Source: Ignavibacteria bacterium
GTDB lineage: Bacteria > Bacteroidota > Ignavibacteria > Ignavibacteriales > Ignavibacteriaceae
Length of the DNA: 64,000 nt
Reading direction: 5' to 3'
Assembly: GCA_021286645.1 (NCBI GenBank)
Contig: JAJTBZ010000035.1
Location: 36,041 to 100,040, forward strand
The notes beneath the pieces were generated by a model. It had not been told where the DNA came from. It was given only the letters and a program-made list of their open reading frames with translations, and did not search any database. This document shows positions 44,647 to 53,756 of this stretch, one piece after another (position 1 is the stretch's first letter; each line of letters opens with the position of its first letter). The position numbers were made by a program, and so were the translations under genes.

Positions 44647-45747
44647 TTACTTCAGCAGCGCCATTTTCTTTACTTCAACCGCACCATTACAGGTAAGTTT
44701 GCAATAATACACACCTGAAGTCATTGATGCAGCATTCCAGACGAGTGAATAGCTGCCAGCCGACCGGGTTGCATTCAATAAACAGGCTACCTTCTGCCCT
44801 ATTGCATTGTACACTGTCACTTCAACTTTTCCTTCCTGAGGTATGGAGAAGTTGATTGTCGTAACAGGATTAAAAGGGTTCGGGTAATTTTGGTCCAGTT
44901 TATATGAAGCGGCAGTACCGGTATTTTTGTGTTCCTGAACAGAATTCGGCAGTTTCTGTAATACATCTGCCTGATAACCGGGTATGGTGTACTGCCCCAT
45001 GCTAAGGAATGACAAATCGAACACTGTTGTTGGCATTACGCTGCGTACCCGCCAGAGCCCCGGAGCCATATATATGGTATCGGGAAGTGTAACAAATGGT
45101 ATTGCAATTGTAATAGGAAAAGTCACAAGGTAATTAATGGAAAAATCCAGTACAAAAGGTTTTGCAGTGAACGTTCCAAGCTCAGTTGATAAAGACACAT
45201 CACTCAACCTCTTCCCTTTTAACCAAAAGCGCAAGGGAATATTCGTTGAATTGCGGGTTACTACGGTATCATATTTAAAAACTTCATACTGCGAGCCTGC
45301 CGTTTGCTGAAATTTATACATTGTGTACCATTTCTGGAATGATTTCAGTGTTGCAATAATATTGAAGGCACCGAATACTGTATCCAGACCGGAGGCATGC
45401 ATAACTTTCAACAATGTATCCAAATTGGGGACACGAAAATATTCCATTGCATCGGTTCCTGAAAAATTCACATAGGAAGTATCGATATATGGAAGAGCGT
45501 TAATTCCTGGTACAGGTCCAACTTTTCGCAGCATATAATTTGCCGTAACACCGAGATATACTTTTGTTCCGGCAGCCGAATCAACTTCATAAGTAGTTTT
45601 GGAAGGAACGGGGTTATTTAAGGAATCCAGTGGCACGTTTTTGAAATACCATTTGTACCCAGCGGAAGCGGGATAAAATGTAGAAGCCTGCTGCCCGAAA
45701 ACAACCGCTGTTAAAACGAGAGTACAAAACAAGAATACTTTCTTCAT
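44647..45747 (-). CDS. T9SS-secreted protein with type A sorting domain
   Basis: The start is set at 45747 (MKKVFLFCTLVL) because GGAGCAG precedes it. The protein has 366 residues with a signal peptide cleaved near VFGQ. The middle has no recognised domain (ASAGYKWYFKNVPLDSLNNPVPSK...). The C-terminal about 85 residues are the sorting domain: YKLDQNYPNPFNPVTTINFSIP, VTVYNAIGQKVACLL, SGVYYCKLTCNG, VKKMALLK. It should be exported by the same T9SS as the delta-60 protein. Its function is unknown. Confidence 0.88.
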   Translation of the reverse strand: MKKVFLFCTLVLTAVVFGQQASTFYPASAGYKWYFKNVPLDSLNNPVPSKTTYEVDSAAGTKVYLGVTANYMLRKVGPVPGINALPYIDTSYVNFSGTDAMEYFRVPNLDTLLKVMHASGLDTVFGAFNIIATLKSFQKWYTMYKFQQTAGSQYEVFKYDTVVTRNSTNIPLRFWLKGKRLSDVSLSTELGTFTAKPFVLDFSINYLVTFPITIAIPFVTLPDTIYMAPGLWRVRSVMPTTVFDLSFLSMGQYTIPGYQADVLQKLPNSVQEHKNTGTAASYKLDQNYPNPFNPVTTINFSIPQEGKVEVTVYNAIGQKVACLLNATRSAGSYSLVWNAASMTSGVYYCKLTCNGAVEVKKMALLK

Positions 45748-45887
45748 ATCTGCTCCATTATTTATTAACTGGACTTCCGGGTAAGTTTTCGGAAGCAATC
45801 TAATTTTTATTACAATATAGCAATATTTACTCAGGGGCAATATGCGCTTCAGCTTTGATGTGTGCTGTTTCACAATGAACGAATGTA

Positions 45888-46445
45888 TTACAGAATATGT
45901 TCGAGTAGAATTTTTACCCCTAATAGTATTAATACAATGCCTCCAACAAATTCCATTATTTTACCAAAACGTTCATTAAGTTTCCTGCCCAATTTAATGC
46001 CAATTAACGAAAGTATGCTCGTTATAATGCCAATAATTACAGCCGGGTAATATACATTAATTCGTAAAAACGCGAGAGTAACCCCGACTATCAGTGCATC
46101 GATACTCGTTGCCACGGATAACGAGACCATAGTCCAACCTTTGGCAGCGTTCATGGGTATTTCCTCTTCTGAACGGGTAAATGCTTCATACAGCATTTTT
46201 GCTCCAATGGCAGAAAGCATTACCAATGCCAGCCAATGATCATAGGCGATTACAAAATCTTTAATCGAGTAGCCAACAAACCAGCCAATTACCGGCATTA
46301 ATGCCTGGAATATGCCAAAGTGAAAAGCCAGTCGAACGCTTTCTCGCCTGCCACGCAGGCTGCCGTTCGAGCCACAACTGATAGAAACAGCAAATGCATC
46401 CAACGCAAGGCTGAGCGCCAATAAAATAACTTCGGTAAAAGACAC
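45888..46445 (-). CDS. mntP: Manganese efflux pump MntP
   Basis: The 185-residue protein has six membrane helices and the MntP pattern. LALSLALDAFAVSISCG and VATSIDALIVGVTLAF are the paired helices with conserved Asp residues thought to bind Mn(II). IKLGRKLNERFGKIMEFVGGIVLILLGVKI closes it. It exports excess manganese. I saw no yybP-ykoY-type riboswitch in the 180 bases upstream. It is divergent from the AmgK-RapZ gene. Confidence 0.93.
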   Translation of the reverse strand: MSFTEVILLALSLALDAFAVSISCGSNGSLRGRRESVRLAFHFGIFQALMPVIGWFVGYSIKDFVIAYDHWLALVMLSAIGAKMLYEAFTRSEEEIPMNAAKGWTMVSLSVATSIDALIVGVTLAFLRINVYYPAVIIGIITSILSLIGIKLGRKLNERFGKIMEFVGGIVLILLGVKILLEHIL

Positions 46446-46592
46446 TGCTATCCAAATAATTTTAACATTTCACGCTGCAATAATACAACAAATAGGCGAA
46501 AATTTAACTTTTTTGAGGCCAAATTCCCTGCGACACAGCCTTTACCTGCCCCGATGCACATTATTTCGGTTTACCGGCTCAGAATAAATAGT

Positions 46593-46600
46593 TATTTTTG
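46593..46600 (+). promoter_or_regulatory. TAnnTTTG promoter element upstream of the kinase-RapZ gene
   Basis: TATTTTTG matches the Bacteroidota -7 consensus and lies 30 bases before the ATG at 46631. A poor -33 match (GTTTAC) is about 20 bases further upstream. Confidence 0.4.
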
Positions 46601-46630
46601 TGACATTATTTCACTCATATTAAAGTAAAG

Positions 46631-48082
46631 ATGGCAGATACTAAAAAACAGGATATCATCGCACTATTTCAACAATGGGCCGGCGAAAACGTAATTTCAT
46701 TTGTTCCGTTACCTCCCAGTGGTTCATACCGCGAATATTACCGGGTACAGGGAGCAACAAAATCGGCGCTCGGCGTATATAACGCCGATAAGAAAGAAAA
46801 CCTGGCATTCTTTTGCTTCACTGAAGCATTTCGGAACGAAGGATTGCCTGTACCCGAAATTTATCTTCGCGATGATATAAAGGATTTGTATCTGATTCAG
46901 GATCTTGGCGATGAAACGCTTTTCTCATGGTTAACTGCCAACCGCAAAAGCGATGATTACCCGGCAAACATTATCGCGGTTTATAAAAAGGTCATTGATT
47001 TACTCCCCCGCTTTCAAATCAACGCCGCTAAAAACATTGATTATTCGGTTTGTTACCCCCGCGCGCGTTTCGATAAGCAATCGATGATGTGGGACCTGAA
47101 TTATTTTAAGTACTATTTCTTAAAATTGGCAAAAGTTCCGTTCGATGAACAGGCACTTGAATCAGATTTCCACACTTTTACCGACTATCTGTTGCAGGCT
47201 GATTGTAACTTTTTCCTGTATCGGGATTTTCAATCGCGCAATATCATGTTAAAAGATGATGAACCGTGGTTTATTGATTATCAGGGCGGCAGACAGGGAT
47301 CTTTAATGTATGATCTCGCTTCCCTATTATTTGATGCTAAAGCTGACCTGCCACAGAATGCCCGCACCGAGTTGCTTCATTATTACCTTGATAAAGTAAA
47401 AGAGCAAATTTCAATAAACGAACCGGAATTCATTCAAATGTTTTTCGGCTACGTACTAATCCGAATTTTACAGGCAATGGGAGCATACGGGTTTCGTGGA
47501 TTTTACGAAAAGAAAGAACATTTCCTCAAAAGCATTCCCTATGCAGTAGAAAATCTTGCCTGGCTTCTTAATGCGGTTGCATTCCCGGTAAAAGTTCCTG
47601 CTTTACTCGAAGTACTTCATCAGATAGTTGAATCACCCGTTCTGAAGCAATATGGTGTACAGCATGAATATTCCTATAAGCTGCAATTATCAGTAAACAG
47701 TTTTTCGTACAAACATGGCATACCGGAGGATGAATCAGGTAATGGCGGCGGATTTGTTTTTGATTGCCGTGCAATTCACAACCCGGGCCGGTATGCTCAA
47801 TATAAAATGCTTACCGGTAATGATGAACCGGTTCAAAAGTTTCTGCTGGAAGAAAGCGATGTAGCGAAATTTCTTGAAGGAATATACTCCCTCATTGAAC
47901 AATCGGTAACCGTTTATACTGCGCGGAAATTCACTCATCTCATGGTAAATTTTGGCTGTACCGGCGGGCAGCATCGCTCTGTGTATTGTGCAAATATGGT
48001 AGCAGCAAAATTCAAAAATCACCCGGAAGTTCAAGTAACACTCCGACATAGATCATTAGAGAAAATGCAGAACAAAAGGTAA
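46631..48082 (+). CDS. AmgK-like amino-sugar kinase fused to a RapZ C-terminal domain
   Basis: The 483-residue protein joins two parts. Residues about 1-330 are an aminoglycoside-phosphotransferase-fold kinase, with catalytic loop FLYRDFQSRNIML and metal site FIDYQGG, similar to AmgK (N-acetylmuramate/N-acetylglucosamine anomeric kinase). Residues about 365-483 match the RapZ C-terminal domain (FVFDCRAIHNPGRY, LTGNDEPVQKFL, GCTGGQHRSVYCANMVA, LRHRSLEK). In E. coli that domain binds GlcN6P and the GlmZ small RNA. The usual RapZ ATPase half is absent. MurU follows 3 bases later, the AmgK partner in cell-wall recycling. The kinase may thus be regulated by an amino-sugar phosphate. Confidence 0.87.
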   Translation: MADTKKQDIIALFQQWAGENVISFVPLPPSGSYREYYRVQGATKSALGVYNADKKENLAFFCFTEAFRNEGLPVPEIYLRDDIKDLYLIQDLGDETLFSWLTANRKSDDYPANIIAVYKKVIDLLPRFQINAAKNIDYSVCYPRARFDKQSMMWDLNYFKYYFLKLAKVPFDEQALESDFHTFTDYLLQADCNFFLYRDFQSRNIMLKDDEPWFIDYQGGRQGSLMYDLASLLFDAKADLPQNARTELLHYYLDKVKEQISINEPEFIQMFFGYVLIRILQAMGAYGFRGFYEKKEHFLKSIPYAVENLAWLLNAVAFPVKVPALLEVLHQIVESPVLKQYGVQHEYSYKLQLSVNSFSYKHGIPEDESGNGGGFVFDCRAIHNPGRYAQYKMLTGNDEPVQKFLLEESDVAKFLEGIYSLIEQSVTVYTARKFTHLMVNFGCTGGQHRSVYCANMVAAKFKNHPEVQVTLRHRSLEKMQNKR

Positions 48083-48085
48083 ATA

Positions 48086-48817
48086 ATGCAGGCATTGATT
48101 TTTGCAGCCGGGGTTGGCAGCAGGCTCAAACCCATTACCGATAGTATCCCAAAAGCTATGGTCGATATTGGCGGGGTTCCTGTAATTGAATATTCCATCC
48201 GGAAATTAATGGCTCATGGTTTTAACGATATTGTAATTAATATACACCACTTTCCGGATCAGATTATTAATTTCCTGAAAGTATATCATAATTTCGGGGC
48301 GAATATTCACTTTTCCGATGAATCTGATCTTCTGCTGGATACAGGCGGCGGATTAAAAAAAGCAAAAAAACTATTTCACGGTTCCAAGCCAATTCTGCTC
48401 TACAACTGTGATATAGTCACCGATCTGAACCTGACTGATTTTTATAATTTCCACATGCAAAGCAAATCGCTTGCAACGGTAGCCATTTCCAATAGAAATA
48501 CAAGTCGATATTTACTTTTTACCGAAAATAATCTTCTGGGTGGTTGGATGAGTATGGATACCGGAGAAATAAAAATTGCACGTACCGGCGAAAAAGTTTT
48601 TTATAAGAAAGCCTTTAGCGGCATTCATATTATTAATCCCGCACTGTTGAAACTCTTACCGAGAAAAAAAGTATTTTCTATGATTGATGTTTACCTCTCT
48701 ATTGCCGAATCGCAGAATATCGGCGGGTTTGTGCATGATGAAACCGGGTGGATTGACATTGGGAAACCAGCCTCGCTGGAGCGGGCTCGCAAATTGAATC
48801 TTAAAGAATATATATAA
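48086..48817 (+). CDS. murU: Nucleotidyltransferase, MurU-like (N-acetylmuramate-1-phosphate uridylyltransferase)
   Basis: The 243-residue protein has the NTP-transferase signature ALIFAAGVGSRLKPITDSIPKAMVDIGG. LLDTGGGLKKAKKLF and LLYNCDIVTDLNL follow, as in MurU and related sugar-1-phosphate nucleotidyltransferases. It would turn MurNAc-1-P made by the AmgK-like kinase into UDP-MurNAc, bypassing de novo UDP-MurNAc synthesis. The tight operon with that kinase is the main reason for choosing MurU over generic mannose-1-P guanylyltransferase-like enzymes. Confidence 0.82.
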   Translation: MQALIFAAGVGSRLKPITDSIPKAMVDIGGVPVIEYSIRKLMAHGFNDIVINIHHFPDQIINFLKVYHNFGANIHFSDESDLLLDTGGGLKKAKKLFHGSKPILLYNCDIVTDLNLTDFYNFHMQSKSLATVAISNRNTSRYLLFTENNLLGGWMSMDTGEIKIARTGEKVFYKKAFSGIHIINPALLKLLPRKKVFSMIDVYLSIAESQNIGGFVHDETGWIDIGKPASLERARKLNLKEYI

Positions 48818-48852
48818 ACAAAAACGCGGTCATGAAGGCCGCGTTTTTGTTT
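48816..48852. terminator. Bidirectional terminator between convergent murU and ABC permease genes
   Basis: AAACAAAAACGCGG and CCGCGTTTTTGTTT form a perfect 14-bp stem with A- and T-runs on both sides. It overlaps the murU stop codon and lies 5 bases from the end of the leftward permease gene. Confidence 0.9.
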
Positions 48853-48856
48853 CCTG

Positions 48857-49966
48857 TTAATACCATTTAAATATCTTCACACCTAACGAAAATGTAATAA
48901 CACCTATCCCCGTAAGCAATGCTATCGCGGGCGCGACATCCATAAATCCGGCGCCTTCAAGAAAGATACATCGTACAGAATCTGCCAATGTGGTTAAAGG
49001 CATCGCTTTAATTATTGGGATTATCCAGTCAGGGAAACTATGATAACTAAAGAACACACCGGAGCATATCGACATTGGAAGTGTTACCATATTTATCAGC
49101 CCATTCCCCACTTCAGATTTGGCAGTTCGTGATGAAAGAACAATTGCTATGCCTGCGAAACAAAGGTTCCCCGCAAATATAGTCAGGAATAAGGCCGGAA
49201 TGCTGCCGGTTATTTGCATACCGAAATACAACCACGCGAATAAATAAAGAACGGCAGATTCAAATATGCTAAGAATAACACGTGCTGTAACAATTGATGC
49301 CAGGAATGCAGACTTTTTCATAGGAGTCGCAACCATACGGCGTAAAAGTTTTTTCGAGCGGCGTTCTATCATGCCAAAACAAATTCCCCACATGCATGAA
49401 GACATGATACCCATTGCAAGCAAACCGGGAACGAAGAAATCAATATAACGCAAACCTTTCACATCCAGCTTTGTAACACTAACACCCTGCACCGGCTTCC
49501 CGGCCAATGCAGCGGATATTTGTAGATAAGCACCGTGTGCTGCTGCATTTCCCGGGTCAAATAAAAAATTTGCACTGTCCGGATAATCATTTACAATAAG
49601 TATCGCTTCTCCCTTCTTCATCATCACATCAGCTGTTTTCGGAGTAGCGGGTATAAATCGATACCGGATTACTCCTTCACTTTTACTGCCCAAAATAATT
49701 GAAGATGATACATTATTGCTATCCTTAATCAGAGTATGTCCCGATTGTACAGAAAAACTTTTTTGCACAAAACTTCCTGTGGTGGCTTGCTGCTGTATCC
49801 ATGCAACATTTACCAATTGCGATCTTTCACCTGAAAACGCGATTCCCAGAATCCATGATATCGCTATAGGGAAAAGCAGGGTCCAAAGCATTACTTCCGG
49901 CTCACGGAAGAATTCATACACATATGCTAAAAAGAGCTGACGGTACTGTCGTAATAAGTTAGTCAT
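48857..49966 (-). CDS. ABC-2 type transporter permease
   Basis: The 369-residue protein has one N-terminal membrane helix (LLFPIAISWILGIAF). An extracytoplasmic domain of about 150 residues follows, then five helices, with the ABC2 pattern FFVPGLLAMGIMSSCMWGICFGMIERRSKKLLRRMVATPMKKSAFL (key parts). Exporters of this kind move drugs, lipids or polysaccharide. It overlaps its ATPase gene by 8 bases. Confidence 0.88.
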   Translation of the reverse strand: MTNLLRQYRQLFLAYVYEFFREPEVMLWTLLFPIAISWILGIAFSGERSQLVNVAWIQQQATTGSFVQKSFSVQSGHTLIKDSNNVSSSIILGSKSEGVIRYRFIPATPKTADVMMKKGEAILIVNDYPDSANFLFDPGNAAAHGAYLQISAALAGKPVQGVSVTKLDVKGLRYIDFFVPGLLAMGIMSSCMWGICFGMIERRSKKLLRRMVATPMKKSAFLASIVTARVILSIFESAVLYLFAWLYFGMQITGSIPALFLTIFAGNLCFAGIAIVLSSRTAKSEVGNGLINMVTLPMSICSGVFFSYHSFPDWIIPIIKAMPLTTLADSVRCIFLEGAGFMDVAPAIALLTGIGVITFSLGVKIFKWY

Positions 49967-50885
49967 TTAAGCTCCTGCCTGTTAGTGAAAGGAATAAATC
50001 ATCCAGTGTCATTTTTCTGCATTCAAGTGAAGAATATTGGATATTATACTCCTTCATAGCCGCCAGAAACGACGGCAGATAGCTCGAAATATCTTCAATT
50101 CGCAATGTGTATGTATTCTCATTTTGTGTTAGCGCGTGTAAACCGTTATCCGGCACCATCTCACGAGTGACAGTTTTATCCGATACAAAGACAATTTTTT
50201 CTGATAAATCGAATTGCTGCAATAATTCGTGTACGCTTCCTTCAGCGAGTATTGTTCCTTTATCGAGAATAATAATACGCTCGCACAAATACTCGGCTTC
50301 CTCCATGTAATGCGTGGTAAGAATCATGGTAATACCCTGATCCTTTTTAAGTTTTTCCAGAATTTCCCAAATATTCCTGCGGGCTGCCGGGTCAAGTCCG
50401 GTTGTGGGTTCATCCAACAGGATGATTTTAGGGTTATTCAGCAAAGCAATCCCTAAGGCGAGTCGCTGTTTCTGTCCTCCGGAAAGATTTTTTGTCAGTG
50501 CTCCCTGTTTTTCGGTAAGTGCTACCAAATCCAAAACTTCATCTATCCTGCCTATGGGTAGTGTATAAAAAGAACCAAATAATTCCGTCACCTCACGAAC
50601 TGTCAGTCGATCAATAAAATGGTTTTCCTGTAAAGAGATTCCCAGGATAGCGCGTAGTTCCTTTTCATGCTTCTTCCAACCAAGACCATTAATCAGAATT
50701 TCCCCTTCATCGGGGTACTGAATCCCCTCTATCATTTCAAGTAATGTCGTTTTGCCCGCGCCATTAGGGCCGAGAAGAGCTATAAATTCACCTTCAACGG
50801 CATTAATGGTTATACCGTCAACGGCTTTAACATCCTTAAAATATTTTTTCACCTGTCGTATTTCGAGTACAGTGTTTTTAATCAT
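49959..50885 (-). CDS. ABC transporter ATP-binding protein
   Basis: The 308-residue ATPase has Walker A LLGPNGAGKTT, Q-loop near ISLQENHF, signature LSGGQKQR, and Walker B IILLDEPTTGLDP with switch His in TTHYMEEAE. The C-terminal extension of about 80 residues (HALTQNENTYTLRIEDIS) is typical of DrrA/CcmA-like drug or antibiotic export ATPases. It drives the permease gene that overlaps its 3' end. The substrate is unknown. Confidence 0.92.
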   Translation of the reverse strand: MIKNTVLEIRQVKKYFKDVKAVDGITINAVEGEFIALLGPNGAGKTTLLEMIEGIQYPDEGEILINGLGWKKHEKELRAILGISLQENHFIDRLTVREVTELFGSFYTLPIGRIDEVLDLVALTEKQGALTKNLSGGQKQRLALGIALLNNPKIILLDEPTTGLDPAARRNIWEILEKLKKDQGITMILTTHYMEEAEYLCERIIILDKGTILAEGSVHELLQQFDLSEKIVFVSDKTVTREMVPDNGLHALTQNENTYTLRIEDISSYLPSFLAAMKEYNIQYSSLECRKMTLDDLFLSLTGRSLND

Positions 50886-50998
50886 ATAAAATCTTATTGT
50901 TAAAAATAATCCGAATTCCCTGCGGTAAAATTAGTGAAAAATCAAGTCTACCATGTTAAAAATTGGACTAATGGTTGTAAAATGGGATGTAGAAGAAA

Positions 50999-51026
50999 GC
51001 CGGCGGTGCAAGGCGCGGCCGCCGGC
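50999..51026 (-). terminator. Terminator of the nnr-to-desulfhydrase operon
   Basis: GCCGGCGG and CCGCCGGC form an 8-bp perfect stem. On the minus strand TTTCTTCT follows. It is just past the stop of the D-cysteine desulfhydrase-like gene. Confidence 0.75.
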
Positions 51027-51041
51027 ATGGTAATTTGTATG

Positions 51042-52010
51042 TTATTTACCGAGATACTCTTTTACTTTAGGAAATACCCCATATAATCCTCCGGTGTGCA
51101 GGAACATTATATTGGAGCTCTTCTTTCCTTTGAGGAACTGCTCTTTATAGGCATAAAATGCCTTACCGGTATAAACAGGATCGAGTAATACACCCGTCTC
51201 ACGAGCGAATTTTTTAATAACCTGAATTTTTGCCGGACTAATTGCTTTATACCCTTCCTCAGAATAGCCATCGAGCACCTCCAGTTTGGCGGTATCGATA
51301 TTCACGGGCAGATTAAGAATAGCGAGAGCACTTTCCGCGAGGGCAAGTATTTTATCTATCATCACTTCTTTGGGATAGAGCACGTTAACCGCGAATACTT
51401 TCACCGGCACATTAAAAAGTGCGCTCGCAAGTAACAGTCCGGCGGCAGTTCCGCCTGAGCCCGCGGCAGTAACGATACCCTTTATTTTATCTTTGCGCAG
51501 CAAATAAGCGCACTCTGAAAACGATTCCAAATATCCAAGAATCCCTAACGGCGAAGAACCACCTTCAGGTATATAATAGGCGTTTAACCCTTTGGCTTTG
51601 TATTTTGCAATTATAGCCGGAATTTTCTCGTCAATAAGCAAATAGTCTTTCTTATTAACAAATTCCATTTCGGCACCAAACATCTCATTCAAGAACAAGT
51701 TGCCGACAGGATTAGCTCTTTTTTCTCCCCACAAATACAATTTACATTGCAAACCCAGCATTGCACATGCTGCAGCCGTTGCCCGGGCATGGTTTGACTG
51801 TTCACCACCACAGGTAATAACCACATCAGCCCTTTTTCTAATAGCATCAGCAAGCAGGAATTCCAGTTTTCTTATTTTATTTCCCGAAGTTTCCATTCCT
51901 GTCATATCATCACGCTTCATAAAGAACTGCGCACCCTCAAATTCATAGCGTTGCACCGGGGTAGGCGTGTTGGCTAAGGTCAGCCTCTGAGGTAAATTAA
52001 TTTCTTTCAT
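51042..52010 (-). CDS. dcyD: PLP-dependent D-cysteine desulfhydrase / ACC deaminase-family enzyme
   Basis: The 322-residue enzyme has the PLP Lys region SGNKIRKLEFLLADA (Lys in NKIRK). It also has GGEQSNHARATAAAC, and the phosphate-binding loop AAGSGGTAAGL. It belongs to the D-cysteine desulfhydrase/1-aminocyclopropane-1-carboxylate deaminase family, which removes sulfide and ammonia from D-cysteine or opens ACC. Sequence alone does not separate these. It is the last gene of the operon and overlaps kdsB by 4 bases. Confidence 0.82.
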   Translation of the reverse strand: MKEINLPQRLTLANTPTPVQRYEFEGAQFFMKRDDMTGMETSGNKIRKLEFLLADAIRKRADVVITCGGEQSNHARATAAACAMLGLQCKLYLWGEKRANPVGNLFLNEMFGAEMEFVNKKDYLLIDEKIPAIIAKYKAKGLNAYYIPEGGSSPLGILGYLESFSECAYLLRKDKIKGIVTAAGSGGTAAGLLLASALFNVPVKVFAVNVLYPKEVMIDKILALAESALAILNLPVNIDTAKLEVLDGYSEEGYKAISPAKIQVIKKFARETGVLLDPVYTGKAFYAYKEQFLKGKKSSNIMFLHTGGLYGVFPKVKEYLGK

Positions 52011-52765
52011 GACTCTCTCAATGTTGTATTGTAAAAGTTAATTGCTGCCTGTAAATCTTCGGGTGTATCCACCGATATGCTTTCGAATTCGGTTTCAACA
52101 ACCTTAATACGCATACCATGTTCCAGCATTCGTAATTGTTCAAGTTTTTCGACTCTTTCCAATTCAGAAATAGGCAATGTAGTAAAGCGTTGCAGAGCGG
52201 GTGTTTTATATACATACAAACCCACATGTTTATAAAATACATGTTGGCCAAACGCATCACTAATATTCTCGGCATCACGCACGAATGGAATTATCGATCG
52301 GGAAAAATACAGCGCGTCATTATTCATATCAAAAACCACTTTCACCACTGCCGGCGAAGCAAGTTGTTCAATATTTTCTATTCTCTTTGCCAATGTAGAT
52401 ACTTGCACCGAAGGATCCACTACCATCGGCTCAATTGCCTGATCTATCATTCGGCCTGAAATAAATGGTTCATCACCCTGAACATTAACCACAATTTCTG
52501 CATCAAAAATATTTTCCGCCACCCAGGCTATGCGGTCAGAACCGGTTTGGATATCAGTTGGTGTCATCATTACATCAACATCATGCTCTTTACAAACTTT
52601 ATACACCCGTTCATCATCTGTTGCCACAATAACTCTTTCGAGAAAGCAGGAATTTTTTGCACTGTTATATGTCCGAACTATCATGGGAAGCCCGCAAATA
52701 TCTACCAACGGCTTGCCGGGCAGCCGTGTAGACGCGTATCGGGCTGGTAAAACTCCTACAATCAT
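52007..52765 (-). CDS. kdsB: 3-deoxy-manno-octulosonate cytidylyltransferase
   Basis: The 252-residue enzyme shows VLPARYASTRLPGKPLVDICGLPMI (nucleotide-binding loop), VATDDERV, and VNVQGDEPFI, all hallmarks of KdsB. It makes CMP-Kdo for the LPS core, so the organism has a Kdo-containing outer membrane. It overlaps gatC by 4 bases. Confidence 0.96.
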   Translation of the reverse strand: MIVGVLPARYASTRLPGKPLVDICGLPMIVRTYNSAKNSCFLERVIVATDDERVYKVCKEHDVDVMMTPTDIQTGSDRIAWVAENIFDAEIVVNVQGDEPFISGRMIDQAIEPMVVDPSVQVSTLAKRIENIEQLASPAVVKVVFDMNNDALYFSRSIIPFVRDAENISDAFGQHVFYKHVGLYVYKTPALQRFTTLPISELERVEKLEQLRMLEHGMRIKVVETEFESISVDTPEDLQAAINFYNTTLRES

Positions 52766-53052
52766 TGCTTAATCACCTTTGGTACAATGAAGTACTCATT
52801 ATCAGTTTGCGGTGCATTCTTTAGTGCAGTTTCTCTGGAAACGGAGGGACGCAATTCATCGCGACGCATCCAGGGCTCAGAGCTAATAGGATGTGTCAGC
52901 GGTTCAACCGATGAAGTATCAACCGCCTGTAATTGCGAAACATATTCCAACATTTCATTTAAGTCATGAGTATAACTAACTAATTCGTCTTCAGAAAAAT
53001 TGAGATTAGCCAGCTTCGCGATATAAGCTGCTTCATCTTTAGTGACAGACAT
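52762..53052 (-). CDS. gatC: Asp/Glu-tRNA amidotransferase subunit C
   Basis: The 96-residue protein has VTKDEAAYIAKLANLNFSEDEL and the C-terminal LRPSVSRETALKNAPQTDNEYFIVPKVI, the standard GatC signature. GatC steadies the GatA-GatB amidotransferase that makes Gln-tRNA or Asn-tRNA. gatA and gatB are not in this window. It overlaps plsC by one base. Confidence 0.95.
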   Translation of the reverse strand: MSVTKDEAAYIAKLANLNFSEDELVSYTHDLNEMLEYVSQLQAVDTSSVEPLTHPISSEPWMRRDELRPSVSRETALKNAPQTDNEYFIVPKVIKQ

Positions 53053-53756
53053 TAATCTTTCTCCTTATTTCGAATAATGATTTCACGGACTTTGTCCATT
53101 AATTCCATTTCATCCTTTTTATTCATAACCGGGGCTACTTCAATTGGTTTATCAAAAACCACAGTAATTACCCCCGGGTGGATGCGCAAAGTCCCTTTTG
53201 GTAAAATTTTTTCAGTCCCCTTAATTGTGACGGGTACAATTGGATGCTGTACCCTTGAGGCAAGATAAAATGCTCCCCGTTTGAATGGCTGAATTTCGCC
53301 TGTCTTGCTTCGAGTACCTTCAGCGTATAAAATAGTGGAAATTTTGTTCAAAGTCATGAGTTTTTTTGCGCGTTCTATACTCTGCATTGCCCGCTCGGGG
53401 TTTTGCCTATCCATTAGCACGTAAGGCCCGGTAGCTAATTGCCAACCGAAAATAGGGATTCGGGCAAGTTCCTTTTTAAATACTATGGAAGCTTTATTGG
53501 GCACAGCCGCCATTATCGCCGGAATATCGTACATGCTACTATGATTGGAGACGTACACATACGCTTCTTCAGGATTGATATTTTCTGTACCTTCAACATG
53601 CAGTTTAATACCGCTTATCCAAAGTATTCCATTTGAAAATACCTTAGACAACCAAAAATACAGCCTGAAGCTCCGATCAATATTAAACAACAAAGCAAAG
53701 ACCGAGCATATTCCGGTATAGATATATAAAAAGAATAATCTGATATAAGTTACCAT
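53052..53756 (-). CDS. plsC: 1-acyl-sn-glycerol-3-phosphate acyltransferase
   Basis: The 234-residue membrane-bound enzyme has an N-terminal helix and acyltransferase motif I SNHSSMYD (HX4D). Motif III is YAEGTRSKTGEIQPFKRG and motif IV is VPVTIKGT. It makes phosphatidic acid. It overlaps the M48 protease gene by 7 bases. Confidence 0.93.
   Translation of the reverse strand: MVTYIRLFFLYIYTGICSVFALLFNIDRSFRLYFWLSKVFSNGILWISGIKLHVEGTENINPEEAYVYVSNHSSMYDIPAIMAAVPNKASIVFKKELARIPIFGWQLATGPYVLMDRQNPERAMQSIERAKKLMTLNKISTILYAEGTRSKTGEIQPFKRGAFYLASRVQHPIVPVTIKGTEKILPKGTLRIHPGVITVVFDKPIEVAPVMNKKDEMELMDKVREIIIRNKEKD

Noticed and set aside
46446..46630. Manganese (yybP-ykoY) riboswitch before mntP
   Set aside because: No recognisable conserved loops or terminator switch in the short leader on the mntP side.
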